64,000 nt of DNA from Dactylorhiza incarnata (GCA_033032865.1 JAWHQI010000049.1:8977001-9041000), one strand, 5' to 3'. Shown: positions 1 to 11,190, counted from the first letter of the stretch. The notes: generated by a model not told the origin, from the sequence alone. A program made the numbers and translations.

Positions 1-191
1 AGGTTACCTCGCCCTTGGGAGGTCGCCCCCTAGGCAACCTCGCCCTTGGAGGTTGCCTGCTGTGCGACCTCTCCCTGTGGAGGTCGCCCCCCTGGGCGAC
101 CTCGCCAGGTCGCCTCACCGGGCGACCTCGCCCTGGGGGGTCTCGGTCCCGTGCAGTACTTTTTTTAGGCGATCTCTCTCTTCAAGTGATT

Positions 192-286
192 CAGGTCCAG
201 ACGATCTCAGTAGGTCCAGATGATCTCAGCAGGTCTAGACGATCTCAGCAGGTCCAAACGATCTCAGCAGGTCCAGACAATCTCAG
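192..286 (+). repeat. 19-bp tandem repeat upstream of an LTR TATA box
   Basis: The unit gacgatctcagcaggtcca repeats about 4.6 times at an exact 19-bp period (200, 219, 238, 257, 276) with a few substitutions. It lies about 65 bp upstream of the TATA box at 351, where an LTR enhancer would sit. Confidence 0.85.
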
Positions 287-350
287 TGGTCTCAGCAGAT
301 ACGGGCATCCTATTACTTTTGGTCCTGCCCGTTCGGGCAGGCCCTCTCCC

Positions 351-360
351 CTATAAATAG
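351..360 (+). promoter_or_regulatory. TATA box of the LTR at 1-608
   Basis: The sequence ctataaatag matches the plant TATA consensus and sits about 250 bp before the LTR end, leaving room for R and U5. Confidence 0.75.
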
Positions 361-608
361 AGGGGCATGGGTACCAGTTGGTGGATCTTGGAGAGGTTTC
401 CAGCTCCCAACCAGTAACTTAAGCGATCTCCAGTTTTTGAGAATGCAGAGACCTCGCCGTCTCTCTTTTCAGGAGACCTCGCTATCTCTTTTTTCTCCCT
501 CTCTCACTCCTTCACTCGTAGCTCAAAGTAACCGACCACCCAACAATTTCACCCCTCGTTCTCCAGTTTGAGCAAGTGGGGACCTGGTACATTTTTGGTA
601 TCAACAGT

Positions 609-1540
609 TCCGATCCGAGGTCATTTGGAGAAACTGACCATTTTGAGTATTATAGCGCGTCACGACGACGTCATTTTAGTATATTGAGCATACGTGCTCT
701 TAATCGACTTTCGTTAGTTGCATTAGACTCGTATAAATGATACGAGTTCAACGGAATTGGTTTCGTCTCGATCTGAGGTGATTTGGAGAAAGTGACCATT
801 TTGAGTATCGTGCGCGTCACGACGACGCCATTTTAGAAATATTGAGCATATATGCTCCGAATTGACTTTCGTCAATTGCATTAGACTCATATAATTGATA
901 CGAGTTCAATGGAACTCGTTTTGTCTCGATCCAAGGTCGTTTAGAGAGCGTGACCATTTTGAGTATCGTAGCGTGTCATGACGATGCCATTTTAGTGTAT
1001 TCAGCATGCGTGCTCTGAATCGACTTTTGCCGGTTGCATTAGACTTGTATAATAGATACGAGTTCAACGAAACTCGATTCGTCTCGATCTGAGGTTGTTG
1101 AAAGAAAATGACCATTTTGAGTATCGTAGCGCGTCACGACGACACATTTTAGAATATTGAGCATACGTGCTCCGAATCAACTTCCGTAAGTTGCGTTAGA
1201 CTCGTATAGTTGATACAAGTACAAGGAAACTCATTTCGTCTCGCTCCGAGGTCATATAGAGAATATGGCCGTTTCAAGTAGCGCATCACGAGGACACAAA
1301 TTGTGGATATTAAGCATACGAACTTCGATTCGAGTTCTATCAATCCATGTAGAATCGTATAGTCAATACGAGTGCAACTGAACTCATTTCGTTCCGTTCC
1401 AAGATCATATGGTGAATATCATCATTTTGAGTATTATTGCGCATCACGACGACGCCATTTTGGAATAATGGGCTAATGAACTCAGATTTGAACCTAATCA
1501 GTTGCATTGCACTCGTATGGTCAATACGAGATCAACAAAA
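609..1540 (+). repeat. 158-bp satellite array, about six monomers
   Basis: The landmark gaccattttgagta recurs at about 636, 794, 952 and 1110, exactly 158 bp apart. Two more diverged monomers follow with landmarks near 1266 and 1423. Each monomer contains a gcgtcacgacgac core, a gagcatacgtgctc palindrome-like segment, and a tacgagttcaacg segment near its end. Decay increases from left to right. The array is cut on the left by the LTR ending at 608 and on the right by LTR-like DNA starting near 1541. Short minus-strand open frames inside it are by-products of the repeat. Confidence 0.85.
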
Positions 1541-1882
1541 TTTGTTGCACCCAATTTTGACGCCGTCGGGTCAACATCGGTCCAAACGAGCTTTATGGTG
1601 CACCGAAAAGCATGCACACACTGATTTTGTTAAAATACCCCCAACTTTGGCTTGACACCCAACGACTTGGACCTACTTTGACCTTACCCGCATAGGGGGA
1701 CCCACCCTATAGTTGACTTTGGTCAAAACCACTAAAAAGTGGAATTTTCTTATTTAAAGCATCCACCCAAGGTCAACTCATCAAGGCCTCACCTTGGACC
1801 ACACTCAGCCCTAATGAGCTCTGATTTCAAGGTTAAACCCATGAAGTTAACTTGGGTTTGGGCCTAAAGCAAGAAGCCCATC

Positions 1883-1885
<3 letters not shown>

Positions 1886-1943
<58 letters not shown>
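1886..1943 (+). repeat. (CT)n microsatellite
   Basis: An almost uninterrupted run of about 29 CT dinucleotides, followed by a further pyrimidine-rich stretch. Confidence 0.95.
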
Positions 1944-1948
<5 letters not shown>

Positions 1949-3063
1949 CTCTCTCCTTTTCTAGAATATTTTTGTGTCGTAATTTTGTATTTTAAATAAT
2001 TAAAATATAGTGATATTTGAGGTTTTTTGCATTAACAGAGAGTCTTAATATTGAGAAACAAATTCTAGAAACTTTGAGGTGATGAGTAGGGCTTAGGTTT
2101 ACCCTCTGTAATAATTTGATAATTTTTAACAATTATGTGACATTTTGGTGATTTAATTAATATAGTTCCCTTAATTGTAAATATTCTAGGGGAATACCCG
2201 ATTGATTAAAACTGCTGTAATTTTTATATGGTGATTATTAGAGGATCACAGAGCCCTTGAAAAAGTAATCATATTTTATTATGCATTCCTGATATTGTTA
2301 AATATTAAGATGAGGTAGAAATTACTGTATTAATAATATCAAAGGCTTTTTTTTACTTGGTATTAAAAATATGAGAAAATCCTTGAATGACAGTGGGTCT
2401 GGGGTTCACCCACTGAACAAGTTTGGTGATTTATTGAAAGGTTATCTATTTTTGACAAATTAATTTGTGATCTCTTCATTATTTTAAAATATTCCAGAGA
2501 GCTCCTGCTTGGTGAAATAAGTCTGATGAAATTATGAAAGCCTCTTTATGATAGTATAAACCCTGAATCAAAATTTGGGAAATTTTGGATTAGCAAAAGT
2601 TTTTTTGATAATTAATGCAAGGGTTTATTCGAGGCGAATAATTTGTCAAAGCCCATAACAAGTTCAACATGGTTTGAGAACATTATAGGGACTATATTAT
2701 GGCAAATCCCACCTTTGGTTCAAGTTTTATAATTTTCCGACTCTTTTTGGTGTTTATTGAATAAAAGAGGTTTAAATCGGAAGGATTAATATCGGTCGTA
2801 ATACAAGAACTTGATTCATCCCGGTGCAAGTAATAGAGGTTAAAAGATCTCATGTTAGACCTCTAGCGGAGAATTAAAGTCTCGTTAATTAAATCGAGTG
2901 ATTATAACCAGAAGACTTTAAATTATAATGAAACTCATATAGATCAACACAAATCCGATAAATTGCCTTAATAGGTGCAACCAAGGTGACTATCAGATTC
3001 AAATAAACCGGCAGACCCTGGCACTACATGATATTAAGAATTTGACACAAAATTGTGAATTTG

Positions 3064-3139
3064 CCTCCTTGGAACGGAGAAGCCTCATTGGAATGGAAAA
3101 GCCTCCTTGGAACGGAGAAGCATCCTTGGAATGGAGAGG
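3064..3139 (+). repeat. 19-bp minisatellite, four copies
   Basis: Four adjacent 19-bp units (3064, 3083, 3102, 3121) of the form cctccttggaacggagaag. The odd and even copies differ (aacggag versus aatggaa/aatggag), which suggests a duplicated 38-bp dimer. Confidence 0.9.
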
Positions 3140-4558
3140 AGAACTGAGCTTGCCTCGTGTGATGGAGATGGAACTTAAGGACTACTTACTTTCTTATTTT
3201 CTTTATTTTAGATTCCACAATTTCCTTCAGTATTCCAATTCAGTACTGGTCTAGTTCCTTTCAGCACTTCATTCCAGCATTTCAGTTCAGCATTTACTTA
3301 CTGCAGTTTGTTCTAGTACCTTATTTTAGTACTTCAATTTTGTAGTTTATTTAGCAGCATTCTCTTATCACACTTATTTATTACAATTTACTCTTTCTGC
3401 ATCTGTAAGCTCAGGTCTTGCTCCAACGAGCATTTTGCTTTCTAGTGGTGCGTTAGTTGGGGATAGTCGTGAGTTGAGTTAATCCTCCCGAGTTAGCCCC
3501 AAATAATTTACTCACGCTCTCGTCACGCTCCTAGTCTAAAGTTGAGCTGCACGCAGATATTGTGTGGTCGCCTACCCGAATAGTTTCATGTTGAGTAAGG
3601 TAAGCCATCGCGGACCTGAGAGTGACTATCATCTAACTTATAAAATGTGTGCATTGTAAATTGCATGCGGTAAAAAGTGGCGTGCCAGTCATGCCCGTAG
3701 ACTGTACGTACCGGTGCGGGAAGGTTGACGACTCTAGGCGACAGGGAGATGTGCACCCCGGGAGCTCAGTTGGGTCTTATATGCCCCGCTGGGTCCCTAT
3801 GCTGGCTGGCCAAACTTAGTTTTTATCGGACGTCTCCTACGTATAAGAGTACACGGGGTTGTACATTGGGGCCTGGATAGTGCGGTACATCCACACCCAG
3901 AAGTGGCAGCACTGGCCTATGTCACTGACGGTCACATCTGTGAGGCCCGCGGGGTTCGCTACTCTGCTGGAAGAGAAGTGGTCCAAACAATGTCGACATA
4001 GGGTGTGATGGCAAGTTATGAACACTTTCTTTATTGTTGGAGGTTATGAACCCCTGTGTGGTTGTGTAAATGCTAGTTGAACTCTGGTGGGATAATTGTT
4101 GTTTATACTACAACTTTCCCGTTATATATTGTTGTGTTTGTTCAGCCTAATGCTCCTAGCTTTATTTCTTGAAAATGCAAATATATAAAAATGTTACTGC
4201 TAACTCTTTTTTTGCTTCAGCTATTGTTGCTAGTATTGAGGTTCACTCTCGTCCCCAAGTACATGGATCTTGTGGAGGAGGTGTGAATCTACATAGTCTG
4301 TGACTAACGGTTATTGAATACCCATTCACAGGATATGGAGCAGTACGAAGTTCAGTTAGCGCGTCAGAGCATACCTGCCTTAGAGCCCGCATGAGCAGAC
4401 ATACCGGTCTCGTCTCCGGTCCTTAGAGATGTGAGCCCTTAGCTTGGTACAAGCAGAGAGAGGGCGTTGTAGTTTTCTTTAGCCCAACGGGCCGCATGTA
4501 TAAACTTATGGCTATGGCCTTTGTTAAATATTTATATTGGTTTCTGAATTACTTCCGT

Positions 4559-4580
4559 TGTGATGTGATGTGATGTGATG
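4559..4580 (+). repeat. (GATGT)n microsatellite
   Basis: The pentamer tgatg repeats four times in a row. Confidence 0.9.
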
Positions 4581-5947
4581 AGTTTACATAGCCTGACGAG
4601 GCGATCATTCTATGCTTGGAGACTAGTTTGGTGTCACTCAGAAAGCATAGAGTGACCGTATTGGGCGGTAAGGCTCGTCTCCGACCTGACCCAGTTGTGG
4701 TTAAGGGAGGGGGTCTTACTTGCAGGCCCTGCGCGTATGCTCCCCGCGCGTGTGGGCGATGCACGGGTGCGCCCTGTGAGCGTGGGCCATGCATTGTTGC
4801 ATCCCGCGCACACGCAGACCCCGTCCGCGCGACCCTTTCACCGCCTTTGACATCGCGTACCTCCTTCACCCGCCTCCATCATGGCCTCCACAAACCGTTC
4901 ACCTGCAGAAAGTCCCCGCTCCCCTTTCGCTCCGGCTCAGGACTCCAGGGACTTGGTGGGGGATGATCGGGTCTCCCCCAGTTTATAGGAGTTCTGGGAT
5001 GCGATTAAACAGAATTCCATGACCCCCAATAACATAGTGGGAGGTTATGGGGGAAAACCACCGAACATGCGATCTCCCCGAACATTCCACACACCAAAAC
5101 CTCCCAACCACTGTGCTACCCGCTCATGACCAGTCAACCGGCTGCCGCCGCGCCACACACAGGATGACCGTCGGGATGCTGCCCGCTGCCAGGCCCTCGG
5201 CCGCCGCGGCCGGCCTCCATCGGTCGTGCGCCCATGGTACGCGGCTGCGAGACCCCCGCGGGCGGCCTTGCCTGGCCAGCCGCCCTTGGTCGCATGCACG
5301 GGGAGCGCGGCTATAAGGCCCTCATGACGGGACTCTCCCAAGTGGTCGTCCTTGGCCGCAAACCCGCAACGTGTGGTCCTCGCGGTCGGCCTCCCCGATC
5401 AACCATCCTCGGTCGCGCGCCCACGTCGCGCGACCACAAGGCCCCCGCGGTAGGCCTCCCCCAGTCGGCTACCTTTGTCCACAGCGCGACCGTGAGGACC
5501 CTGCGGTCGGCCTCCCTCGGCCAGCCGCCATTTGCCATGAGCCCCCGACACTCGGTCACAGAAGCCCCGTGATCGGCCTCTCCCGGTCGGCCTCCCTCGG
5601 TCGTGCGCCCGCGGTGCTTCCCTCCCCGGATGGCCCCACCACTGGCCAGCCCTCGCCGGCCAAATCATGTCGCCTGTCGGCTTCCTTGTCGTCGGCCGGC
5701 CCTTTGGCTGTCGCCTGACCGCCGACGTGTGTTCCTCCCCGTGCGATCTCCACCATCCGATGAACGGGTAACCACCCGCGTAACCACCCATTATGGGTGG
5801 ATGTAAATATCTGAAATTATATCGGCCTGCGCGTAGTAAAATACTTAAATAATATGCGTCTTCAACTTTATTAAATCGGCTATAAATAACAATTAAGATG
5901 GTTACGGCCTGCGAATAACCACATAACCACTGTAACCACCCATAAAG

Positions 5948-5960
5948 CCTATAAATAGGG
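5948..5960 (+). promoter_or_regulatory. TATA box of the interrupted LTR
   Basis: The sequence cctataaataggg lies about 150 bp upstream of the gypsy insertion point. Confidence 0.7.
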
Positions 5961-6097
5961 CCTCATTATCTCCTTCATTTCCATCTTCTTCTCCTCAGGC
6001 TTCTCCTCCTACATGCAAGAGAGTTCCTCCGGAAATCTTCATCGCCTTCGAAGACGCCCTTGAAAGCCTTCAAGCACTTCAAAGATCCCTTGAATAT

Positions 6098-6102
6098 CTC
6101 CA
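6098..6102. other. Target site duplication ctcca (left copy)
   Basis: The five bases ctcca directly precede the gypsy element and recur at 19448-19452 directly after it. This fixes both ends of the element. Confidence 0.92.
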
Positions 6103-6713
6103 TGTTGGTACCAAAAAATGTACCTCCAAAACTCACACTAAGAGAAAGTTGGGGGGAAACTGGGGAGTGCAGGTTACTTAAGACGAGAGACGGGAGAGAG
6201 GAATAACAAGAAGAGAAAATCTACTCGTATAAACCTCTGAAGAGTAAAACAGGGGGGACTAGAAACAGAGCAGGATCCGAGGTAGAAATGTGACAGATTT
6301 CGAGACTGCTTACACAGGTTGTAAGCTGGGGCTCGAAGTCCAAAGTGCCTTTTTAGGTACACCTACCCCTCTATTTATAGACGCGGAGGCTGCCAGAACA
6401 AGCAGGTCCAAAAATTACGGGCTGCCAGGGATACAGGAGAGACGGGGCAGAGAGAGGGGGTACAAATAACAAAAAGAAGAAAAAGGAGTCAGACCGCCCG
6501 GTCTTGCGGTCTGACTGAAGCCTGATCGCCTGATGCTTAAGCAGATTTTTGAACTGGCAAGGAGCGGTCCAGGCGGTCTCACAGATTTGAGACCGCCGAG
6601 CAGGAGCTGCCGGTTGAGCTAATAGAATCGGTCTGGACGGTCTCACAAATTTGAGACCGCTGGGAAAGTTCATCCTGGCTGAGAAGTGAGGTTGCAAACT
6701 TTCCGGGAAAACA
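6103..6713 (-). repeat. 3' LTR of the Tat gypsy element (611 bp)
   Basis: It starts tgttggtaccaaaaaatg and ends ccgggaaaaca on the plus strand. It aligns over its whole length with 18837-19447. The TATA box on the minus strand is at 6371-6380. It contains two near-perfect hairpins built from the GCGGTCTCA word (6572-6597 and 6638-6659). Confidence 0.93.
6572..6597. repeat. Hairpin of the GCGGTCTCA word in the LTR
   Basis: The arms ggcggtctca (6572-6581) and tgagaccgcc (6588-6597) are perfect 10-bp inverted repeats around a 6-nt loop. A second hairpin follows at 6638-6659 (cggtctca / tgagaccg). In the other LTR the first copy has a mismatch. Confidence 0.85.
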
Positions 6714-6802
6714 TAATCCCCACACATTTTTAAGTTGCGCTGGAACTTCAAAAATGTTAGCTTTGACTGCTGAGACCGTGGCCGTCATAAATGCGCCCTG
6801 GG

Positions 6803-6811
6803 CTATAAATA
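6803..6811 (+). promoter_or_regulatory. TATA box of antisense gene 1
   Basis: The sequence ctataaata lies 97 bp upstream of the first ATG (6908), with no ATG in between. This is the normal plant spacing for TATA plus leader. It sits inside the gypsy element but on the strand opposite to gag-pol. Confidence 0.6.
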
Positions 6812-6907
6812 CCGCTTCCTGGGCTTGAGAAATCAGTATTTCCTGAAAAACAAGCGAGCTTAGTTTATAAGCGGTCACATAAAAACTAGATAGAATTGAC
6901 CCCTACA

Positions 6908-9144
6908 ATGTCGTCTTTGTTGTCCATTCTGGGTCAATCGCCCTCAAAAGAAGACTCCTCCAAGAAGAAGAAGACCGCCACTTCGAAGAGAGTGGCGAAG
7001 GTTGAGAAAGCTGCAGCAAAGTCGAGCACATCGAAGGAGACCGCGTGAACTTCTACTCTGAAGGCGCCCATTTCGCTAAAAAATACTGTCTCACTTCCCA
7101 ACACCGCTGCTACTCTATCATCCAACTCTTCAGAGCCTGAATTGATTTTTCCTTATCTTTCCATTTCTTTCAATTATCAGCAGACTGTGGAAGCTCTTGG
7201 TCAGACCGCCGTTCCGCAGGACAAGACCGCCGTTCCGCAGGACAAGACCGCCTCTACAGAAGTTATCTTAGTTGGGATGCGGGAAAAGAAGGTTGAGGAA
7301 GAAAAGCTTAGGCAGAGGATTGTTGATGCCCAAGATGCTGAGAAAACAAGCAAAAGAAAAACTCAGATCCTTCCGACCAAAGTGCAAAAAGGTTAAAAGG
7401 TGCTGGGTCAAAAGATGTGATCGTCCCGGAGGTGATCACACTCCCTGATGGTGGCGGTCTACAAGACTTGGTTGATCTTTCAAAGGTAGATAACGTGACC
7501 GGTCTCTTTTTCCCTTCTGCGGTCTCCACTTTTTCAAGGGAGGCAGACTCTGAATTAAATGCCTACCTTGATGAAGGTTCTTCTAATGATTTTTCTTGTT
7601 CGTCATTGCAGGTGCTTGATCCCTTTGAGGCCGAAACCCTCAAGGTGGCTGCCGCCGAAAGAGAGATCGCGGAGAAGGAGAAAGAGATCGCCGCTGCAAA
7701 GATCAAGCTGAGAGAGGAGAAAGAAAAGAGAGAATGAGAGGAAAAGGAGAAGAAGGAAAGAGAAGAAAAAGAGAAGAGAGAAGAAGAGGAGAAAGCGGCT
7801 CTGCTTTCTGCTGAGCAGAGGAAAGAGGAGGAGAGGATGAGAAGAGAAGAGAGAGAGAAGGAAGAGAAGGAGAAGCAAGCGGCTCTGCTCGCTGCCGAGC
7901 AGAGGAAGGAGGAGGAGAGGATGAAAAGAGAAGAGAAAGAGAAAATGAAGGCAGTTCTGCTTGCTGACGAGCAGAAGAAGGAAAAGAAAGAAGGGAAAGA
8001 GAAGAAAAGGAGAAGGAAAAGGAGGCTACTCTGGCCGCTGCAGAGCTTCGGGAGAAGGAGGTGGAGGCGGTCTCGCTGACCGGTGATAAGAAGAAGAAGA
8101 AGGTTTCTATACTAAGAGTGGAAGAGAAAAGCCGGCAGATCGCCAAGGAGAAAGTTGCACTCTCGAGCGGTCTGCCAAACCTTTCTGCTGCTCAAGAGGA
8201 GAAATTGAATCGGGCAGCAGAAGATCGAGAAGAAGTGGTCTCTGCCTTACGGACTGGTAAGGAACTGATGATGACCAGACCGCTAGAATTCTTCCCTTTA
8301 CCAGCGGTCCGACCTGAATCTCCAAAAAGAAAGCATAAGATCGTCGTCATTGAAACTGACGACATCCTTGTTAGTAATGCTGAATTAAAGAGAAGAAGGA
8401 AAGAAGGGGAGAGATCGCAAAAGAAGGAATTGGAAAGATTAAACCTTGAGCGCTTAAGGGGGTCAGACCGCCTAATACTGACCGCAGAACCCGCGATCAT
8501 AGTCAATACTGAAAATGTTTTACATGACTGCGGTCTTGATTCCTTTCCAAGTACTCATTCCATGCAAACCCAATGATTTTCGAGCTTTTGATAATTGGGC
8601 TAACCTTGACGTTTCCTTGATCGCAGGTGATGAGATCGAGGAAGGGGAGCTTCCGCCGCAGAAGATCACGATCCCCGACCAGCTTACCAACATCCTTAGC
8701 CCAGTGTTTTAGGATGTTCGGTCCATGTTGGTTCGGGAGCGAGCTTACCATGAACAGATTTGCGGTCTTGAACAAGAGCTTCGTGCATCCCACGACGACA
8801 GCGCTCCGAAGATTGGCAAACTCACTCAAGCACTCCGGAAAGCCGAAAAGGATGCTGAGTATTATAAAGGAAAAGCCACTGCTCTGTCCTCCGAGATCGC
8901 TGCGCTAAGAGGCGGGTCTTCAAAAATGACGATGAGGTCGGGGCCAGCTGGCGATCATCCGGAAGCGAGACCGTCGTCCGAGATTATGGTCATCCCCATG
9001 GAAACGGTTGATAAAGAGATGTTTAGGATTCACCGGGCTGAAATGTTTGCTAACCAAAATCTTGCGTCGGTCTTTAGTGCCATAAACGAAATGCAAGATA
9101 TTGCAGCCTTCGTGGGGAGGAAGCGGCCTCAAAACAAACATTAA
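6908..9144 (+). pseudogene. Antisense gene 1 of the gypsy element: decayed coiled-coil protein
   Basis: Starting at ATG 6908, the frame continues to about 7370 with one TGA at 7046. It is then shifted to the frame of 7417-8079 (TGA at 7735), then to the frame of 8061-8576, then to that of 8515-9144 (TAG at 8710). Visible parts are a lysine-rich N-terminus with a nuclear-signal-like KKKK, a long K/E/R-rich helical region (about 7640-8050) with an internal duplication around AALLAAEQRKEEE, and a C-terminal coiled coil (about 8725-8920). All three stops could come from CGA or CAG by C-to-T change. Some frame changes could be introns I cannot place. The function is unknown. Position and strand match the extra antisense frames known from plant Tat elements. 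Confidence 0.6.
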
Positions 9145-9427
9145 GCATTTTATTATATGCGGTCTTGTGATGTAATATTTGGACAATTACTATGTAATAT
9201 GTTTAATTTTTGTTGACTACAATCTTTTATTCTATTGTGATGATTTCTGCTACCATGTGTTGTTTGCTTTATGTCACTTGTCCTGAGGTGCCGCGATCTC
9301 CCTTTCTATCAAGACCGAAAGAAAGTCTGCGCCTTTTTTTAACTCTTATGCAGGTGTGTGCGGTCTGGATGAATTTACTGGGTGGTCTTCGAGAAAAGTA
9401 ATGATGACGAAATCATCCCTTTCTCTT

Positions 9428-9437
9428 CTATAAATAG
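9428..9437 (+). promoter_or_regulatory. TATA box of antisense gene 2
   Basis: The sequence ctataaatag lies 71 bp upstream of the first in-frame ATG at 9508, with no other ATG between. The flanks carry the element's words gcggtctg (about 9359) and gcgatctc (about 9495). Confidence 0.7.
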
Positions 9438-9507
9438 CTGTCTCCAAACGTCATTATTTTACATTTCTTGTATACGCCCAAAGCACCGGTCACAGCGATC
9501 TCGAATC

Positions 9508-11190
9508 ATGGTGTCCGCGCGCGCTTCAGCTGCTAGTGTTTTCTTGCGAGCCGATCACAAGCCTTCTCGCCTTTCCAAAGATGAGTTTATTGACTTTCTA
9601 AAGAAGCATATGATCCAAACCCAGATCGTCGTGAGACCGCCAACAGAGGTCGAAGGACTCAACTTTGGGGCAGAGAACAAATTCATTATCCCCATTGATC
9701 ACTTCGATTACGGGTTGAAAATTCCACTTCCTTGGGAACTTCTAGAGATAATGGATTATTCCGGGTTGGTGTTCGCCCAGTTTCCGCCGAACGCAATCGG
9801 TCTCATTAGCGTTTTTATTAATTACTTAAGATCGGAAAGGGTAAAATTTACCATGGCGCTATTTCGTGCGACCTTCACTGCAAAAGTCTTAAAAGAAGGT
9901 CAAAAGAAAGAAGAATTTAAAGGATTAATTTACTTTTCTACTGAAGGGATTAAAGTTCTGAACCTCCCCAACAAGGTTTCCTTTTGGACGGAAAGGTTCC
10001 TTGTGTTCGAGGGGGATCTCGGCGGTCTCAAGAGCCGACCTTCCGCGCGACCTGACAAGATCTTCCAGAAAAGCAAGACGATCTTAATGGAAGAGTTACA
10101 AATGCTGAAATTTCTGGCAGGAAAACGGCTAGATCTCGTCCACTACTTGGCGATTTGGCCCGAGATCGCTGAAGTTCGCCCAGAGGAAAGTGAGTTTCTT
10201 CTCTGCGATCTTCTTCTTCTTTTACAATTGTCTTTTTATTAATTTTTGCGCTTTCAGCCTCCTTCGTGATCCCAACAAGAGACCTGGTATCCCCAGCAGA
10301 AGAAGTTCTTACACAGAGGGAAAGAAGGTTAAGAAGGGAGGGAGATTGCGAGACCGCTGAGACCGGCAGCTCCTCCAAGGCCGCTGCCGAGCCATTCGTC
10401 CTCCATGGCTTTATGAGAATCCAAAAAGATTTGAAAGGCAAGCCCCTTCTCAGATGGGGTGCTAAGGGGAATAGCGTGAAGGTCTCTACCGATCTCCCTC
10501 TTTGGAGCGGTAAATTAACCCGTCATGCTACAACGGTCACTGCAGCCTTATATGGAAAGAAGAACACAGCTGAGATGTATGATATGGAGACCGAAATGCT
10601 ACCGGACATCTGTGCTCAAGAAGCCGTTAGGAGCACGGTCTTACATCATCACATGGGGCGGTCTCTTCGAGGCGTTCTGAAGGAGGTCGAAGACCTGCAG
10701 GTAAGATAATCTTGTCATATCATTTAATACTTTCATGTTATGATCGCGCGGTCTGAATATATTTTTTCTACAGCGAGCGATAGAAATGGCCTATGATCTT
10801 CAGAATCCTGAATTCCAGAAGGTCATGATGCATCATGTGAAGGAGGCCGCCGATCAAGTCATTGCTGAAATTCACAATCGCGGCGGCTTTACTGAAGAAT
10901 TCAAAGATACAATCTTTGCCGATCTTTTTCCCGCAGCGGCAAAGAAAATTGTTGAACAGTCGGTGATCGCAAATGAGACCGCTGATGAAGAGGCAGATGT
11001 TGAAATCGTTGACGAGGACCAGCAGTGTGGTAGCCAATATGTGATGGGTAATGACACGAGTTCGGGGGCGGCGTCGAGCTTTGGATCAAAAGTTCAAGAA
11101 GAAAAATCGGAGTCATCTGACGAGGCCGATTCCACTTCTTTAGACGAGCGGTCGCCCAAGAAATCAAAGAAGGAATACATGATTTTGTAA
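9508..11190 (+). CDS. Antisense gene 2: intact three-exon gene, putative gypsy-type transposon protein
   Basis: Exons are 9508-10189, 10258-10700 and 10774-11190. The introns 10190-10257 and 10701-10773 both start GT and end AG. Exon lengths 682 + 443 + 417 = 1542 nt give an open frame of 513 residues; the first intron splits a codon and the second does not. Start choice: first ATG after the TATA box, context atcATGG. Residues 66-97 (FDYGL...PLPWELLEI...FAQFPPNAI) and 160-170 (WTERFLVFEGD) resemble the plant family called putative gypsy-type transposon protein (Transposase_28). That family is not a transposase by demonstrated activity. The C-terminal third is acidic and serine-rich and ends with PKKSKK, a possible nuclear signal. 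It lies on the strand opposite to gag-pol. The gene is intact while gag-pol is broken. The molecular function is unknown. Confidence 0.72.

Larger units (their letters stand above)
1..608 (+). mobile_element. 3' part of a gypsy-type LTR (5' end outside the window)
   Basis: This is the tail of an LTR on the plus strand. It holds a GC-rich upstream region, a TATA box at 351-360 and a pyrimidine-rich leader. It ends in tttttggtatcaaca at 608, directly against satellite DNA. The terminus closely matches the LTR terminus of the gypsy element at 6103-19447, which reads ttttttggtaccaaca in its own orientation. The TATA context (cctataaatagaggg) is also shared, so the two are probably related Tat-type families. 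The part before the TATA box is packed with GAGGTCGCC/GGCGACCTC words. No internal region follows, so it is a solo LTR or a 3' LTR inserted in the satellite. The left TSD cannot be seen. Confidence 0.7.
1541..4732. other. Non-coding LTR-like DNA, no gene seen
   Basis: A 3.2-kb stretch with no convincing reading frame. It begins tgttgcaccc right where the satellite stops and has long AT-rich middles, a CT microsatellite, a 19-bp minisatellite and a GC-richer 3' part. It ends around a gggggtctta sequence, which resembles the ends of long gypsy LTRs. A solo or truncated long LTR is the best guess. I could not find matching TSDs, so the right border is uncertain. Confidence 0.4.
4733..6102 (+). 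mobile_element. GC-rich LTR, left part, interrupted by the gypsy element
   Basis: The stretch is very GC-rich from 4733 to 5760 and full of variants of ggtcggcctcc and ggtcgtgcgccc. After it come an AT-rich stretch, a TATA box (5948-5960) and a pyrimidine-rich leader. This order (word array, TATA, leader) is the same as in the other LTRs here, so I read it as an LTR on the plus strand. It stops at 6102 with ctcca and resumes at 19448 with the same five bases, so the gypsy element inserted just downstream of its TATA box. Long open frames on both strands reflect base composition, not genes. The left border is uncertain. Confidence 0.5.

Noticed and set aside
15..356. 113-codon open frame at the window start
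   Set aside because: Lies across the LTR word array and TATA box; no domain.
609..1540. CRISPR-like array
   Set aside because: Units are contiguous 158-bp monomers without unique spacers, in plant DNA.
4549..5806. Overlapping long open frames on both strands in the GC-rich block
   Set aside because: They overlap on both strands, are rich in R, P, A and G, lack any family motif, and follow from high GC and the ggtcggcctcc word repeats.
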